Origin: Bradysia coprophila
Lineage: Eukaryota; Arthropoda; Insecta; Diptera; Sciaridae
Assembly: GCF_014529535.1 (NCBI RefSeq)
Contig: NW_023503375.1
Coordinates: 4,089,620-4,153,619, forward strand
Length of the DNA: 64,000 nucleotides
Direction: 5' to 3'
How positions within the stretch are numbered: position 1 is the first letter of the stretch; the number at the start of each line of letters is the position of its first letter. The notes under the pieces were generated by a model that did no database searches, was not told the origin of the DNA, and worked only from the letters and a program-made list of their open reading frames with translations. Positions 12,711-24,651 of the stretch are shown here, in pieces. The position numbers and the translations under genes were made by a program.

Positions 12711-13120
12711 GAGGCACCGGCACTTAGCTAAAATTGTAGCCTACATTTGCGTGTTTCGTATTTAATTTTTGTTAATATCTTTTCATCAGATTCCTTTTTG
12801 AAAAATGTACGACCGCAATTCCGACCACGAATCTGTTAGCTTTAAATAAAAAGTAGTTTTGATTGAAGTCGTTTGACCAGCTCTGAGAAAAGTGAGCAGT
12901 TAATGAAATTTTCATAAACTGCTCATTGTTCTCAGAGCAGGTCAAATTACTACAACCAAATATATTTTCTGTTGAAAGCTAACACATTTTTGGTCGGAAT
13001 TTCGGTCGTACATTTTTGAAAAAGGATTCTGGTGGAAAGATATCGTCAAAAGTAAACTAAAATCCAATATTTAAAAATCGCCCTAATGTATGCTTTTCGG
13101 CAAAGTACTGGTGAGTACTG
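12711..13120. mobile_element. TTAA-flanked foldback MITE, right end decayed
   Basis: Begins after TTAA (12707-12710) with GAGGCACCGGCACTTAGCT. The two arms are inverted copies (for example AAATGTACGACCGCAATTCC near 12803 against its complement near 13000). It is closely related to the element at 21881-22299; the right terminus is degenerate and lacks an obvious TTAA. Confidence 0.75.
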
Positions 13121-13628
13121 GTACTTGAGAAAGACGACGATATCTTTGTTCGCTCTTACCCATTATGGTTCGTAAAGTTCTTCGTAAGTATGTCAATTTT
13201 GTGAACTTTTGATATTTCTCCCATGATCTCCCATTTATGTCAAAAGTCTACGAAATCGCCATACTCACAAAATTTACGAGCCATAATGGTTTACTCTCAT
13301 TGCCCAGATGTAGTATAGCCTTGGCCACAAAATTTCTGAAGAATGATGTAAGTATATGTGCGCATCACCTCAAAATCCTCTCCTACCAACGCAACGGCTA
13401 GGAAAAATTGGTTTAACAACCGGCTTGATATATAGATTGAGCTAGCACCGTTTATTGAATTGCAGTGACGAGCTTAGCCTAATGGCTTCACTTTAATGAC
13501 TGTGTTTCTGTTCCCCGCAGTGAGATCTACAATTTTCGATTAGAGAGATCGTTTAGTTTATGGATTCATCGTTGGTGAAGTGGTTCCCTGTCGTTTGTTT
13601 ATTGGACTTATCGTTCTTCTACTTGTTC

Positions 13629-15441
13629 TTATAATCTAGTTATCTCTACCTGACCTGTACAAATATCTTCGCTTTTCCGGTTCGAATTATAACCAGCATC
13701 TGCACCGTTCGTATTAACGAATTTCTTGCCATTCCCTTTAAGGAATAACTTAGCTATGTTATCCATGTCCCTTCCCTTCGTTTCTGGTACATAGCCAATG
13801 ACAAAGCCTACGCCGAGGATGCACAGTAAGGAATACATCCAAAATGTTCCTGCGGTTGTTATTACCTAAAATGAAAGATGTAACGTCGTATATCGATAGA
13901 TTGCCTACTCCGTGCGCGCTTACCTCTTCCAACGGATGATACGTTTTGATCACCAGAAACATGATACCCAAGTTCATCGATCCAGCGATTGAACTCAGCA
14001 AACTTCGTTGAGCTGCAGGGAATATTTCTCCCATCAGTAGAAACGGAATGCAACCGAATCCAATGGAAAATCCAACCATAAATACAATTAGGCTAACTAG
14101 GGGAAGGTAGCCAAACGATTCATTTCCCTGTGCGTTCAAATAGAAAGCAACTCCCATTGCGGCATTCGAAACGCACATGATGAGTCCAGACGCAATTAGC
14201 AGCGGTTTTCTGCCAGATTTATCGACAAATAGCAGGGAAGTAATGTTACTGACTAATTGTACTGTTCCCACGAGTATTGTAGCCAAGTGGCCATCGATTG
14301 AACTTCCTAATTCCACGTTTGTAGTTCAAGTTTGAATTTATCTTTCGAAAATGCTTTGCAGTCTTACCTGAAGAGCGGAATATTTCGACGGTAAAAAATA
14401 TTATCGAATCGATTCCACTGAGTTGTTGGATGGCTAGCAAAGTTAACCCGATTGCCAAAGGCATGAGGATAGGTCGACTCATTAGCGTCTTCGAGGAATG
14501 GTGGTTTTCGTTGGGCGCATGTTTTTGAGGAAAACTGATGACACCAACACATTGATCGAAATTTGGATAAATTCTGAAAAAATCGCAAAGCAGATACTAG
14601 TACACCAACCTTCGTCCTCCGTTCTCCGGGAGTGTTTTATCCATTTTCGGAATACTTTCCAGTCCCAACCAGCGACTAGATTTTTCTGCTTCTTCGTTTA
14701 AATTTTTACTACGCAACCACACCGGTGATCTGGGCATCGTTATCATAATTAGCGTCAGAGACACTGCCAATAAAAAACCAAACTTAGAAAATTCACAGTT
14801 CAATCTGTTGAACATTTACCTGCAACACCACAACTTGTCCACGCTAAATTGTACCACGACAGAAACGAACCGAGAATGTAAGAAGTTAAGATACCGCCGG
14901 ACATTGAGATCGACGGAAAAGAGCCGATAATTCCTCTGATTTTCGGGTCAGTGCATTCAGTTACCTGATGAAAACAAAAATTTACTCCTACGATCGAATC
15001 GAAAATATTTGTTTACTTGCATAGATCTGCGCTGACGGTAATGTCAGTCCAACACAGAAACCCGATAGCACTCTACCAGCTAAGAAAACTGGCCAATATG
15101 TAGCATTGGCAATCACAATCCAGGATAGAACCCATATCGGAGCAGCTGTTAGAATTGTGTACTTTCGGCCAATAAAGTGCATCAATGGACCAGCTACAAG
15201 GCTACCTACAAATGCTCCGGCTGGAGGAATCGAACCTATTCGAATAAACAATTTTGTAGCTCATTCAACTGAAATTCAATTTTCTTATTGACAACCAAAT
15301 CTTACTTGCCCACGAAGCAATATCCTTTGTCGGAAGTAAATCAGAGTCGATTTCCTTTATACTGGGAATCGCTGGTGCTGAGTACCCTCGAACGAGTCCG
15401 ATGCAAAAGTATGACATGGATACGCATACTGCAAGCAAAGC
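13629..15441 (-). CDS. MFS sugar transporter, facilitated trehalose transporter (Tret1)-like; first coding exon not found
   Basis: Seven minus-strand exons: 15441-15306, 15235-15021, 14964-14820, 14763-14610, 14534-14368, 14306-13924 and 13865-13629. Together they give 478 residues in one frame, ending in a TAA at 13631-13629. Major-facilitator hallmarks are visible: FIGRKYTIL after TM2, GRVLSGFCVG, TMPRSPVWLRS in place of PESPRWL, SGRKPLL, and PETKGRD after the last TM. The family moves trehalose or glucose across the plasma membrane. Exon 15441 begins after a pyrimidine-rich CTAG acceptor with an in-frame stop behind it, so a short upstream exon carrying the ATG is missing from my model. 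The second intron uses a GC donor (TAT|GCAAGT). AATAAA lies at 13603-13598. A paralogue sits at 62661-64000. Confidence 0.88.
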
Positions 15442-15443
15442 CT

Positions 15444-16237
15444 AGGAGTGGAAGTAGAGTGTTATTTGATTATCAAAATTTGATATGATCCAGCTCCTGG
15501 CGTGGACAAACTTTATACCAAGTTCTAAATATAAAGTGGACAGTTGGTCAGTCAATTACAAATACGACAAATGATAAATCTTAGGCTTGATTTCCATTCT
15601 CATTCTCATTTCTATCGTTTAAAGAGTAAAAGGAGAGAAAATGGAGTGCTTTCTTCGTAGGTGGAAAAGCAGACTTAAGGAAACCGAAACACAACCAAAG
15701 ACATTCGTCGATTGTAAGCTAACACTTCCCTCGGATATATGACATATTGCACGAACATGCATAGTTTTTGAGATTTTGCGTTAGTGCGTCTGAGTCTGAA
15801 GCAGACTTCACTTCTGAAGTCGTGGTCAGTGGTCATGGTCGTGTTTCAACACGCAGACCACCCACACCGCCTTTAAATGCGGTAAACTAAATAAAATGTA
15901 CGTCCCAAATGAAGTAATGATTGAAAGTTTCAACGATGTTTTACGACGCTTCAATGGTCGAATAACATTTGCTAATCTAGATTCTTATTGTCGATGCAAT
16001 CTAGATGCTTATTTACAATCTCTACAAATCTTTTTGGAGCATAAAGGTCACCTAAATGTGTCTAATACCAACTACGGAAATGTGATGGTATCTCCGATTC
16101 GTTAAGAGCATAACTTTAATGTTTGTTATCAAATTTTATTGTTTATTAACGGTTCGAACATGTACCGGATTCCATTGATTACGATCATTATAGAGGGTTG
16201 TGTTGATTTGTGGTTTAACGATTGAGCCGCGAAAGAA
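15444..16237. other. Intergenic region between transporter and esterase
   Basis: Should contain the missing 5' exon and promoter of the minus-strand transporter and, from about 15913, the duplicated upstream region of esterase A. The open frame at 15896-16105 lies in this duplicated non-coding flank and is broken in the other copy. Confidence 0.5.
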
Positions 16238-16268
16238 TATAATCTCGTGAAATTGTTACTGCATCAGT
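16238..16268 (+). promoter_or_regulatory. Candidate core promoter of esterase A
   Basis: TATAAT at 16238-16243 is followed 28 bp later by the arthropod initiator TCAGT (16264-16268), itself about 28 bp upstream of the ATG at 16296. The same arrangement is kept in copy B (25413-25443). Confidence 0.45.
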
Positions 16269-16295
16269 AGTGAGTGAGGATCTGCTAACATTTCA

Positions 16296-18827
16296 ATGTT
16301 CTCATTCGTTTACGTCCTCTTAATATTTTCGCTGCAGTTATTCAATGTACGAAGTAATATAATTAGAAAAACAACGAGTGGTGATGTTAAAGGTATTGAG
16401 CAGACCACTTCGTTGGGTCAAAAATACTATGCATTCCGATCCGTTCCATATGCAGAAGTACCTATTACCGGCATTGATCCGTATACCGGACACAAAGTTG
16501 ACCGACGGTTCAAGGTTCTTGATCATTTATTGAATTAATTTGTCAAAACTTGCTACATTTGCTACTTCCTGAAGGCACCTGAACCGCTCACACAACGCAC
16601 TTGGCTCAGCCCTCTGCACGTTATGGACTTCAAAGAATCTTGTCTAGAGTCGACCAACCTAATTCCCACCGCACAGAAAACTGGTGAAGACTGCCTGTAT
16701 TTGAACATTTATATTCCAGGTTCGCATAACGTTCGATTCTTCTATTGTGTGTGTGCGCAAAACAGAGTTTAGACACCCAACGCAATAAAAGTGGCGCAGT
16801 CTAAAATCACTTTAGCTCACAAAGACGATCTGTTGTTGCAAGTTAATTTATTAAGTTTAAACAAACAGCTGGCGGAGCGGAGAAAAAGCCTGTTCTGTTT
16901 TGGGTGCATGGAGGAGGATTTACGGAAGGTGGCCATCGTGAAGCTCTATACGGTCCTGATTTTCTACTTGCCGAGGATGTTGTCGTTGTTGCGGTACAAT
17001 ATCGGCTCGGCATTTTCGGTTTTTTGAATCTGGGCGAAGGTAATTACACCGGAAACATGGGACTGAAAGATCAACAGTTGGCGCTGAAATGGGTTTACTT
17101 TAACATTGAAAATTTCTCTGGAAACAAGAGGGAAATTCTGCTATTCGGAGAGAGTGCTGGTGAATTTGAATATGAAAACTAATCGGGTAACGCAAATTTG
17201 TAACGTTCCAACAAATTGATTTAGGCGGTGCATCGACTACGTTTCATATGCTTAACAAAGAATCGCGAAAGTACTTTACACGGGCTATGGTCATGAGTGG
17301 ATCGGTCTACAGCTACTTTGCGTTTACAGAAACCAATCATCTAGAGAAATTTGGAGAATGTTCTCATACAAAGGATGTTAATCAGATGATTGAATATATG
17401 AAAACAGCTGATGCTAGAGACATCGTTCAATGTTATTACAGACCCGATTGGGGGCCGACTCTAAAACCGGAATGGGTTCCAACAATTGAGCCAGATGGTA
17501 CGGTGAATGCTATGTTATTTGAGCCACCGACCGTTATCTGGACATCTAAAATGGCTCCGGTTGTGGATACATTGTTTACAATGGTCAATCAGGTTTGGTC
17601 TGGTTAATCGATTTGCAGAAAACAAAATTTCATTCGAAAAATTTCTTTCTTCTCCTTTTACCAGGAACAAGTTACATTTGATCCGTCATTGCTTACACGA
17701 ACGGATCCGTTGATTACGGCAGATGGAGAGTCATCGATTCGACTGCCATTTGATCATTTAGATGCTACAACTTTCCCTGATGTACTGAAATTACAGTCGA
17801 CGACTTTGAAATAAGTGACACATTCTGTTACAGCTGATCCACTCATACATACCAACGTCTTTAAACGAGCTTACCACTACCGCCCGCTTGTATGTAACTA
17901 CTTATAAGCTTACGTACCCTTTTTTGTCAGTATGAGTCGATCAGCTGAGCTGAAACAAAATGTGGCGACGACTGTACAAAATAAGGGAAAAGAAACCAAA
18001 AATTCCAACGACCTTTTACTTTCAGGAATACAAAAAAGCTCTGAAGGAATTGAGAGCCGCTTATTATTCCGGTGGCACAGACCCTAACACGATAAAGAAG
18101 GAAAATATTGCACTGATGTCGGACTTGAACTTCAATTACAGTGTTCTAAAGTCGGTTAAACTTCAAGTAGCTGCCAACGGTGACCAGAGAAACACATTCT
18201 TTTTGAGGTATTCGTGGCCCAAATTAGAAATTTTAAATGAAAGCAAAGCTGGCGGTATATCTAATGCTTACTTCTCTTCTCATAAGGTTTGGAATGAACG
18301 ATAAACTCAACTGGATTCAACATTTGCATAAACAAAAGCATATGGGAGCTGCTCATGCAGAGGAACTGTGCTACATTTTCCAGTAAAAATTAATATTTTT
18401 TGATCCTTTGATTGAATCTATATCACGATTTCGTTCATCCAGTTGTCACATGTTAGACAAAGATAAGGTATATGACGAAGTGTTGTCGAAGAACACCAGT
18501 GATACGTACAAACTCATCCAGCGACTTGTGAAAACCGTCACAAATTTCGCACGGAAAGGGTACATTTCTATTGCAATTTATTTTTCAGAATTTTTCTTTC
18601 ATTTCCGCAATCATTACAGGGATCCAACAATTGAACCTGACAACCCATACAGACGAATCCAACATTCAGATAAGATTTTCGTTCACGAACTCACCAATGA
18701 GCCTAAAATAGCCATTTACTATGACGTCGAAAAGGAACTTAAATACGACACTTGGCGTGAGATTGAAGAAAGGCACTCAAAACTGCAAATCCTAGAAAGG
18801 GAACTACTAAATGATAAAAATTTGTGA
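16296..18827 (+). CDS. Secreted carboxylesterase, juvenile-hormone-esterase-like (copy A)
   Basis: Nine exons: 16296-16514, 16575-16719, 16869-17159, 17225-17592, 17665-17781, 18026-18207, 18287-18382, 18443-18559 and 18620-18827. They give 580 residues without a break, the usual length for insect alpha/beta-hydrolase carboxylesterases. Residues 1-20 form a signal peptide. GEDCLYLNIY is the family signature; the oxyanion hole is HGGG (135-138); the nucleophile is Ser217 in GESAG; His464 lies in GAAHAEEL. Glu342, formed at the exon 4/5 junction in NQEQ, is the likely third member, with Gln replacing the usual Gly after it. The enzyme should hydrolyse carboxylic esters outside the cell; juvenile hormone as substrate cannot be decided. 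AATAAA is at 18879. Intron 5 is longer than the others (244 bp). Confidence 0.9.
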
Positions 18828-18957
18828 TCGCCTTGAAGCAGAGCCTGTATTAATTTGAGTATGATGAGTCGGAGAGACAATAAAATTTGTTAAGTATAAT
18901 GAGGAACGGTTGTTCGTTCTTTCAATCAATCAAAAAACCTCAAAGATTTCAGTGTGT

Positions 18958-20363
18958 CAAAAGTCACGGTGGGGCTGAACGAACTTTAAATAAACATGTC
19001 GACTTCCATCTCGGTTCTTTTCATAGCTGAGTTAGGGGAGGCGTGTACTATCCAACGGCACATGTTGCAAGCGCAAGCGCTGAGCCGTTTCTGAGAACTA
19101 GGAATATCGTCGCCTGGCTCCGCGGAAGTTGCTGGACCAGTATTTGAAACTGGAATCGGTAGGGGGACAAATTTAGGGAAAATCCATGTAAAAATTATTG
19201 CTCTCGGTCATTTGGTCGCAGAGCAATAGAAGCTGAAAGTCGAAAATTCCACCTCTTCAAGGAGTGATGCCTCCTCGACGAAGTTCCCGATCCAGCACTT
19301 TAATAGCGTTTGTAGACAAAGTTAATGTGCTCTTTCGAATGGCAATAAATTTTTTTTGAAAGTGGTTTTTTTTAGTACATTTTCAGAAAAGTCACTTTTT
19401 TCCTACCCTCGGTGAACTTTGGCTGCTTCCATACCTTGCCGGTTGAAATATTTCAACACAACATACCTTTTTAATAGTTAGCCTGAAGTCCTACCTTTCC
19501 AATGATACCAAATATGCCATATATGATTCTCAGCAAGAACTGTTTATGATAAAGATTTTGCATCGAGGTCGGGCTACTAGCAAATTTAGGGTCATTGAAA
19601 ACGAAATTTCTATTCTTATGCTTGTTATGGCAAAATAAGCAGATATTATACGACGGATAACTCACGTCAGTCGATTAGACATAGCTCATAGACAATAATT
19701 TGTAATATTTGTAAACGTTTTCAATGGTCCTAAATTCGCTAGTAGCCCGACCTCGATGCAAAATCTTTATCATAAATAGTTCGTGCTGAGCATCATACAT
19801 GGCATATTGGGTATCATTGGAAAGCTTAGACTTCAGGCTAACTTGACCAAGGTATGTTGTGTTGAAATATTCCAACCGGCAAGGTATGGGAGTAGCCAAA
19901 GTTCACCGAGGGTAGCAAAAAAGTGACTTTTCTGAAAATGTACCAAAAGAAACCAATTTCAAAATTGTTTTATTATTATTCGAAAGAGCACATTACCCTA
20001 GTCTAGAAACGCTATTAAAGTGCTGGATCGGGAACTTCGTCGAGGAGGCATCACTCCTTGACGAGGTGGAATTTTCGACTTTCAGCTTCTATTGCTCTGC
20101 GACCAAATGACCGAGAGCAATAATTTTTACATGGTTGTTCTTAGAATTTGTCCCCCTACCGATTCCAGTTTCAAATACTGGTCCAGCACCTTCCGCGGAG
20201 CCAGGCGACGATATTCCTAGTTCTCAGAAACGGCTCAGCGGTTGCGCTTGCAACATGTGCCGTTGGATAGTACACGCCTCCCCTAACTCAGCTATGAAAA
20301 GAACCGAGATGGAAGTCGACATGTTTATTTAAAGTTCGTTCATCCCCACCGTGAAGTCTTTGA
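18958..20363. repeat. 1.4-kb near-perfect inverted repeat
   Basis: Arms of about 645 bp at 18958-19603 and 19716-20363 with a spacer of about 110 bp. For example CTCCTCGACGAAGTTCCCGA near 19272 is complementary to sequence near 20030, and the arm ends match at CACGGTGGGG (18965) and CCCCACCGTG (20344). No transposase or long ORF. It may be a large foldback element or a hairpin-RNA locus. It lies directly after esterase A. Confidence 0.9.
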
Positions 20364-20639
20364 AATTTATTTATTTTTTGTCAGCAAATCACGAAAAATT
20401 GGGTGCGAGATTTGACCATTTTATCGGGAAAAGTCAAGAATACTATAGTTATCGTTGAATTTCGTAAAAGGATAAACTCGCTTGGAACGAAACTCCTTAT
20501 TGTTGCCTTTCGTATAAGGATAAAATCATGTCCGCTCGTTAGTACGCATTAGTACTACAAAATTTTCCAAAAAAAAATTTAGTGACTGTATTTACAGCAA
20601 CTTTTTGACTTCCCCCTCTTAACTCCAACGACCCCCAAA

Positions 20640-20935
20640 CTTGTATATTTGGTCAAGAAAATTTTAGAAAAAAAATTGTGTCACAAGTCCCAGATGTTGA
20701 GGAAACTACTGTTAGGAAAATAGTTAAACTAGGGAAAAATATGTCCTGAATCATCTGCCAATTTGTGACGCAATTTTTTCTAAAAATTTCTTTCCTATAT
20801 TTTTTGTGTCAATTTTTTGTTGATAAAGCTTTTACGTTGAGGCGCAGCGATGCAGTTATTTTGAAAGTAGAAACAAGGACTTGCGTCACACTTTCAACTT
20901 TTTAGGGTTTTTTTTCGCGGATATTAAATTTACTG
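20640..20935. mobile_element. Degenerate foldback MITE (GTGACGC family)
   Basis: Carries the diagnostic family motifs of 4372-4812: TTGTGTCACAAGTCCCAGATG, ATCTGCCAATTTGTGACGCAA, ACGTTGAGGCGCAGC and GGACTTGCGTCACA. The inverted arms are eroded. Confidence 0.65.
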
Positions 20936-20975
20936 ACGAAAACATTAGAATTTTGATTACAACGTAACAATAAAG

Positions 20976-21178
20976 TATCATAAAACTAACTGACATATTT
21001 CTGGCCGAGACATTCTTCAAATCGATTTTTCACCATGAAGCCAAATGGAGAAAAATGTAGATCTGGTCGTGGTCAACATTTTTCTCCATTTGACCAAAAA
21101 TGAGCCATCATGGCTTCATGGTGAAAAATAGATTTAAGGAATGTCTCGACCAGATATATGTCAGTAAGTTTTATGATT
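20976..21178. repeat. Imperfect palindrome, about 200 bp
   Basis: Sequence from ATCATAAAACTAACTGACAT at the left is repeated in inverse at the right end; the middle pairs around TTTTTCACCATGAAGCCAAATGGAG and its complement. Probably another small foldback element. Confidence 0.7.
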
Positions 21179-21189
21179 CTTTGCTGCCA

Positions 21190-21533
21190 AAAAGTTGCCG
21201 CAAAGTTTCTTAAATTTGCTGATAGCAGCAAAACCATTGAACTACGCAAAAATGTGTTACTTTTAACGGAAAAATTGTTTTCTGAGTTATAACCCACTTG
21301 GGGAAACATGTGCAGAACAGATTACATAAATTTACACATTTTGCAAAGGTTTCTCCAAGTGGGATAACTTTTCAACCACAAACCAATTTTTCTTTTAAAA
21401 GTAACACATTTTTGCGTGCTTTAATGGTTTTACTTTTTCAAAAAAAAAACATTTTTGTTCAAAGAAATCATCAAAAAAAAAAAATATTTTCCGCCTAAAT
21501 GTAGACTACAAATATGCAAGGGGTTCATTGCTC
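21190..21533. mobile_element. Partial foldback MITE abutting a TTAA
   Basis: Inner arms pair (GTGTTACTTTTAACGGAAAAA near 21258 against TTTTTCTTTTAAAAGTAACAC near 21387). Closely related to 21538-21876; the left end is not defined. The right end abuts the TTAA at 21534-21537. Confidence 0.55.
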
Positions 21534-21537
21534 TTAA

Positions 21538-21876
21538 GAGCGCTCACCCCTTGGCAAAATTCTAGCCTACATTTGTTCGCAAAAATATTCGTTTTTTGAT
21601 GATTTCTCTGAACGAAAATCTTTTTTTGAAAAGGTAAAACCATTAAAGCATGTAAAAATGTGTTACTTTTGAAAGAAAAATTGGTTTGTGGGTGAAAAGT
21701 TATCCCACTTGGAGAAACCATTGCAAAATGTGTAAATTACAAGTAACACACTTTTGCTATACATGCTTTAATGGTTTTACTTTTTCAAAAAAAGATTTTC
21801 GTTTAGAGAAATCATCAAAAAACGAATATTTTTGCGCACAAATGTAGGTTAGAATTTTGCTAAGGGGTGAGCGCTC
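21538..21876. mobile_element. TTAA-flanked foldback MITE
   Basis: Flanked by TTAA at 21534-21537 and 21877-21880. Terminal inverted repeats begin GAGCGCTCACCCCTT and its complement, and the pairing extends through most of the element. No coding capacity. Confidence 0.85.
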
Positions 21877-21880
21877 TTAA

Positions 21881-22299
21881 GAGGCACCGGTGCTTTGCTG
21901 AAAAGCATACATTTGGGCGTTTTTTCAATGCTGGATTTTAGTTTAATTTTGATGAAATCTTTCCACCAGAATCCTTTTTTCAAAAATGTACGACCGCAAT
22001 TAACGACCACGAATCTGGTAGCTTTAAACAAAAATTATTTTTGATTGAATCAATTTGACCAGCCCTGAGAAAACTGAGCAGTTTATGAAAATTTCGTTAA
22101 ACTGCTCGCGTTTCTCAGAGCCGGTCAAACGACTACATTTAAAACTAATTTTTGTTTAAAGCTACCACATTCGGAACATTCGTGGTCGGAATTGCGGTCG
22201 TACAATTTTCAAAAAGGATTCTGATGAAAAGATATCATCAAAAATGAAACACGAGGCACACAAATATAAACTACAATTTTAGCTAGGTACTGGTGCCTC
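21881..22299. mobile_element. TTAA-flanked foldback MITE
   Basis: Flanked by TTAA at 21877-21880, shared with the element to its left, and 22300-22303. Terminal repeats begin GAGGCACCGGTGC and end GTACTGGTGCCTC. Related to 12711-13120 and, at the termini, to 40310-41085. Confidence 0.88.
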
Positions 22300-22303
22300 T
22301 TAA

Positions 22304-24011
22304 GTCCTATCATTTTAATTTACATTGCCATTAATTTTGCTTGTAAAACAAAATAAATTAGCTCACAAACAGAATAAATTTTCCGGGGAACGTGCGGGAA
22401 ATCACGGTTATGTTTAAACTATCTTGGTTGGCGATTCCGCGTAATTGTATGCCTTTCCCCAATAGTGCAAAATTTTTAATCGTTGAACTGTCCTTGAATT
22501 TTTAAATCTCTTCATTGAGGCTCCGAGCGTTCAGCTCAGACACAAACCAAAAATTGAAGAAAAAATAGCAATATTTAGGAACATAAATCTGTAACACTAA
22601 AGTAGGAAAAGACATTCTAATGAGGGGAAATACTTAATTTGGCCTTACTTTACCGAAATGTGGTCTCACATAATCACTTTTTAGAGTTCTATTCAATTAA
22701 TTTTGCTATTTAAATCACCTCTGCAAGAATGCATTTAATTAAAAAATTCACAAAATAGTAACACTAATACGTTATTGCAAACATTTTTCACTGAAATTTG
22801 GTTCGACATTCTTAAAATTTGAGCATTTACCGTCACTATTAAATTTAAAAACTGTTTATTGTGTTAAAATCAGCCATTTTTCAATTTCGACACCGCGTCT
22901 TTGTTCACTTTGAAAAATTTCGTGAATGCTTGATGACATATTAAAACTTCGAAACGTGAAAACTAACCGTACTTTTAAAAAGAAAAACGGAAAAATAAAA
23001 ATTTGAAAATGACAACAAAGAAATACATAAAATCTCATGTTTCAAACGTACGACGGATGAATGTGCGGTGATATTAATTTATGCTTCCGAGTTTTCGCTT
23101 AAACAACCGTAAAAATTGTTAAAATTTCTAGAAATCCTAATAAATACAATAAAGACATATGAGCACGGCACAGAAAATTCCTCGTTTACAATTTCCGGTC
23201 GGCATATAGTTGATCTGAACCATATATTGGGCGAGGTTCAGAGAATGAACTCGCATTCGTCTACTTGCAATCAACTATTTTCTTCTTCCCCATTCACTTG
23301 CATGAAGGCCATGTTACCGATTCTTCGTTCGTAACTAACATTACTTCAATATTCCGAAGATACAGAACTTTATTTTACCTGGAAAACATACTAATTCCAG
23401 AGGTGGTGTTATCTAACATGCAGAAAAAATTAAGTTAAAACGAATATACCAAGCCAAACAAACAGAGTATAGAGCATAGTTACTCTTCCCTTTCCCATGG
23501 ATCGCGTGAAGCGAGAGTGGAGATAAAATGCTGTTTCGACCTCCGCATACAGTCGCGGTCAGAGGTTAGCGTGGTCTAACCACCTTCAGTCCATAATTAT
23601 CCAAAATTGCTAAATTGTTCTTTAGCCTGGATGTATTAATCAATCCATGAAGGCCATGTTACCAATTTTATTTTAGTCAGTTTGCCCGTATATAAAGTGA
23701 AGCTCGAAATACCAATTCATTTTCGTAATAATCTAACTACCATTGTTATATAGATTGAACGCATTGTTCAATAATCTAATAATTTTTTAAATTCCTTTCA
23801 ATGGCTTATTATTCGAAACTATCCGCGCAAAGTTTTAAACTTCGAAATACATAGATGGAACTGGGAGCCACAAAACAAATGTTCGAATTTTTATTGTTAT
23901 TATTGGGATAACCCATAATATTATTAAGAATGATCACAAGCGTTTCATTCGAATGAAACGAGATGGCGACATAGTATTTGGTTTGTATCAAAACTGAAGA
24001 CTCGGAACCTC
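22304..24011. other. Intergenic region
   Basis: AT-rich, no gene supported. The phrase ATGAAGGCCATGTTACC occurs twice (23303 and 23646), hinting at a local duplication. Confidence 0.45.
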
Positions 24012-24146
24012 TTAAGACGAATCTACACATGGCTAAATTGTTGCCTACATTTCCGGGCAAAATTATTATTATTTTGATGATAATTTTGGATTCGTATTCT
24101 TTTTGGAAAAAGTACGACCATCGTTTGGTGTTAAAATGTGTTAGGT

Positions 24147-24471
24147 CCCAAGTAGCATTTCAGAAAAAATAACTTATTCGTTAAAATAACGTTGTAGCAA
24201 CGTTGCCACAACGGTTGTGCAACCGTTGTTGCCCGGTTATAGTTTAACCTACGTCAATTAACCGTTGGATAACCGTTAAACAACGAAAAAGTTAAAAATT
24301 ATAGTTGCTCTACCTTAAATTTTTAACTTTTTCGTTGTTTAACTGTTATCCAACGGTTAATTGACCTAGGTTAAACTATAACCGGGCAACAACGGTTGCA
24401 AAACCGTTGTGACAACGTTGCTACAACGTTATTCTAACGAATAAGTTATTTTTTCTGAAATGCTACTTGGG
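24147..24471. mobile_element. Nearly perfect foldback MITE, nested
   Basis: Termini CCCAAGTAGCATTTCAGAAA and complement; the arms remain almost perfectly complementary to the centre near 24310. Internal sequence is full of AACGTTG/CAACGTT and CCGTTG/CAACGG motifs. The flanking duplication is short and ambiguous (GT or GGT). Confidence 0.88.
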
Positions 24472-24509
24472 GTTTCAGTTAAAATTTAAATGTTTGTGGT
24501 GATGTAACC

Positions 24510-24651
24510 CAGTGCCGGACTGGCTCAAAAAAGCCCTTCGGGCGTTGTATGAAGAAATTGTTCAAAAGGCCCTTCGTTGCCCCTTATCCATACAAAAATC
24601 AGAAAGCCATTCGGGAATCGCCCGAACGCCCATAGGGCCAGTCCGGCACTG
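24510..24651. mobile_element. hAT-type MITE with 8-bp target duplication
   Basis: 142 bp bounded by CAGTGCCGGACTGGC and its complement, with perfect 8-bp direct repeats ATGTAACC at 24502-24509 and 24652-24659. An 8-bp duplication with CAGTG-type termini is the mark of the hAT superfamily. No ORF. Confidence 0.93.

Larger units (their letters stand above)
15913..18915 (+). repeat. Segmental duplication, copy A
   Basis: Matches 24986-28095 in direct orientation, offset about 9,175 bp in the coding part. It holds the esterase promoter, all nine exons and the polyadenylation signal. Homology fades about 30 bp after the AATAAA. Confidence 0.9.

Noticed and set aside
15444..15720. Candidate first exons of transporter A
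   Set aside because: Minus-strand ATGs here (for example near 15605) did not splice in phase to the exon at 15441 using a convincing donor.
15896..16105. Small ORF upstream of esterase A
   Set aside because: The duplicated copy near 24990-25270 carries indels that destroy the frame, so it is not maintained as coding.
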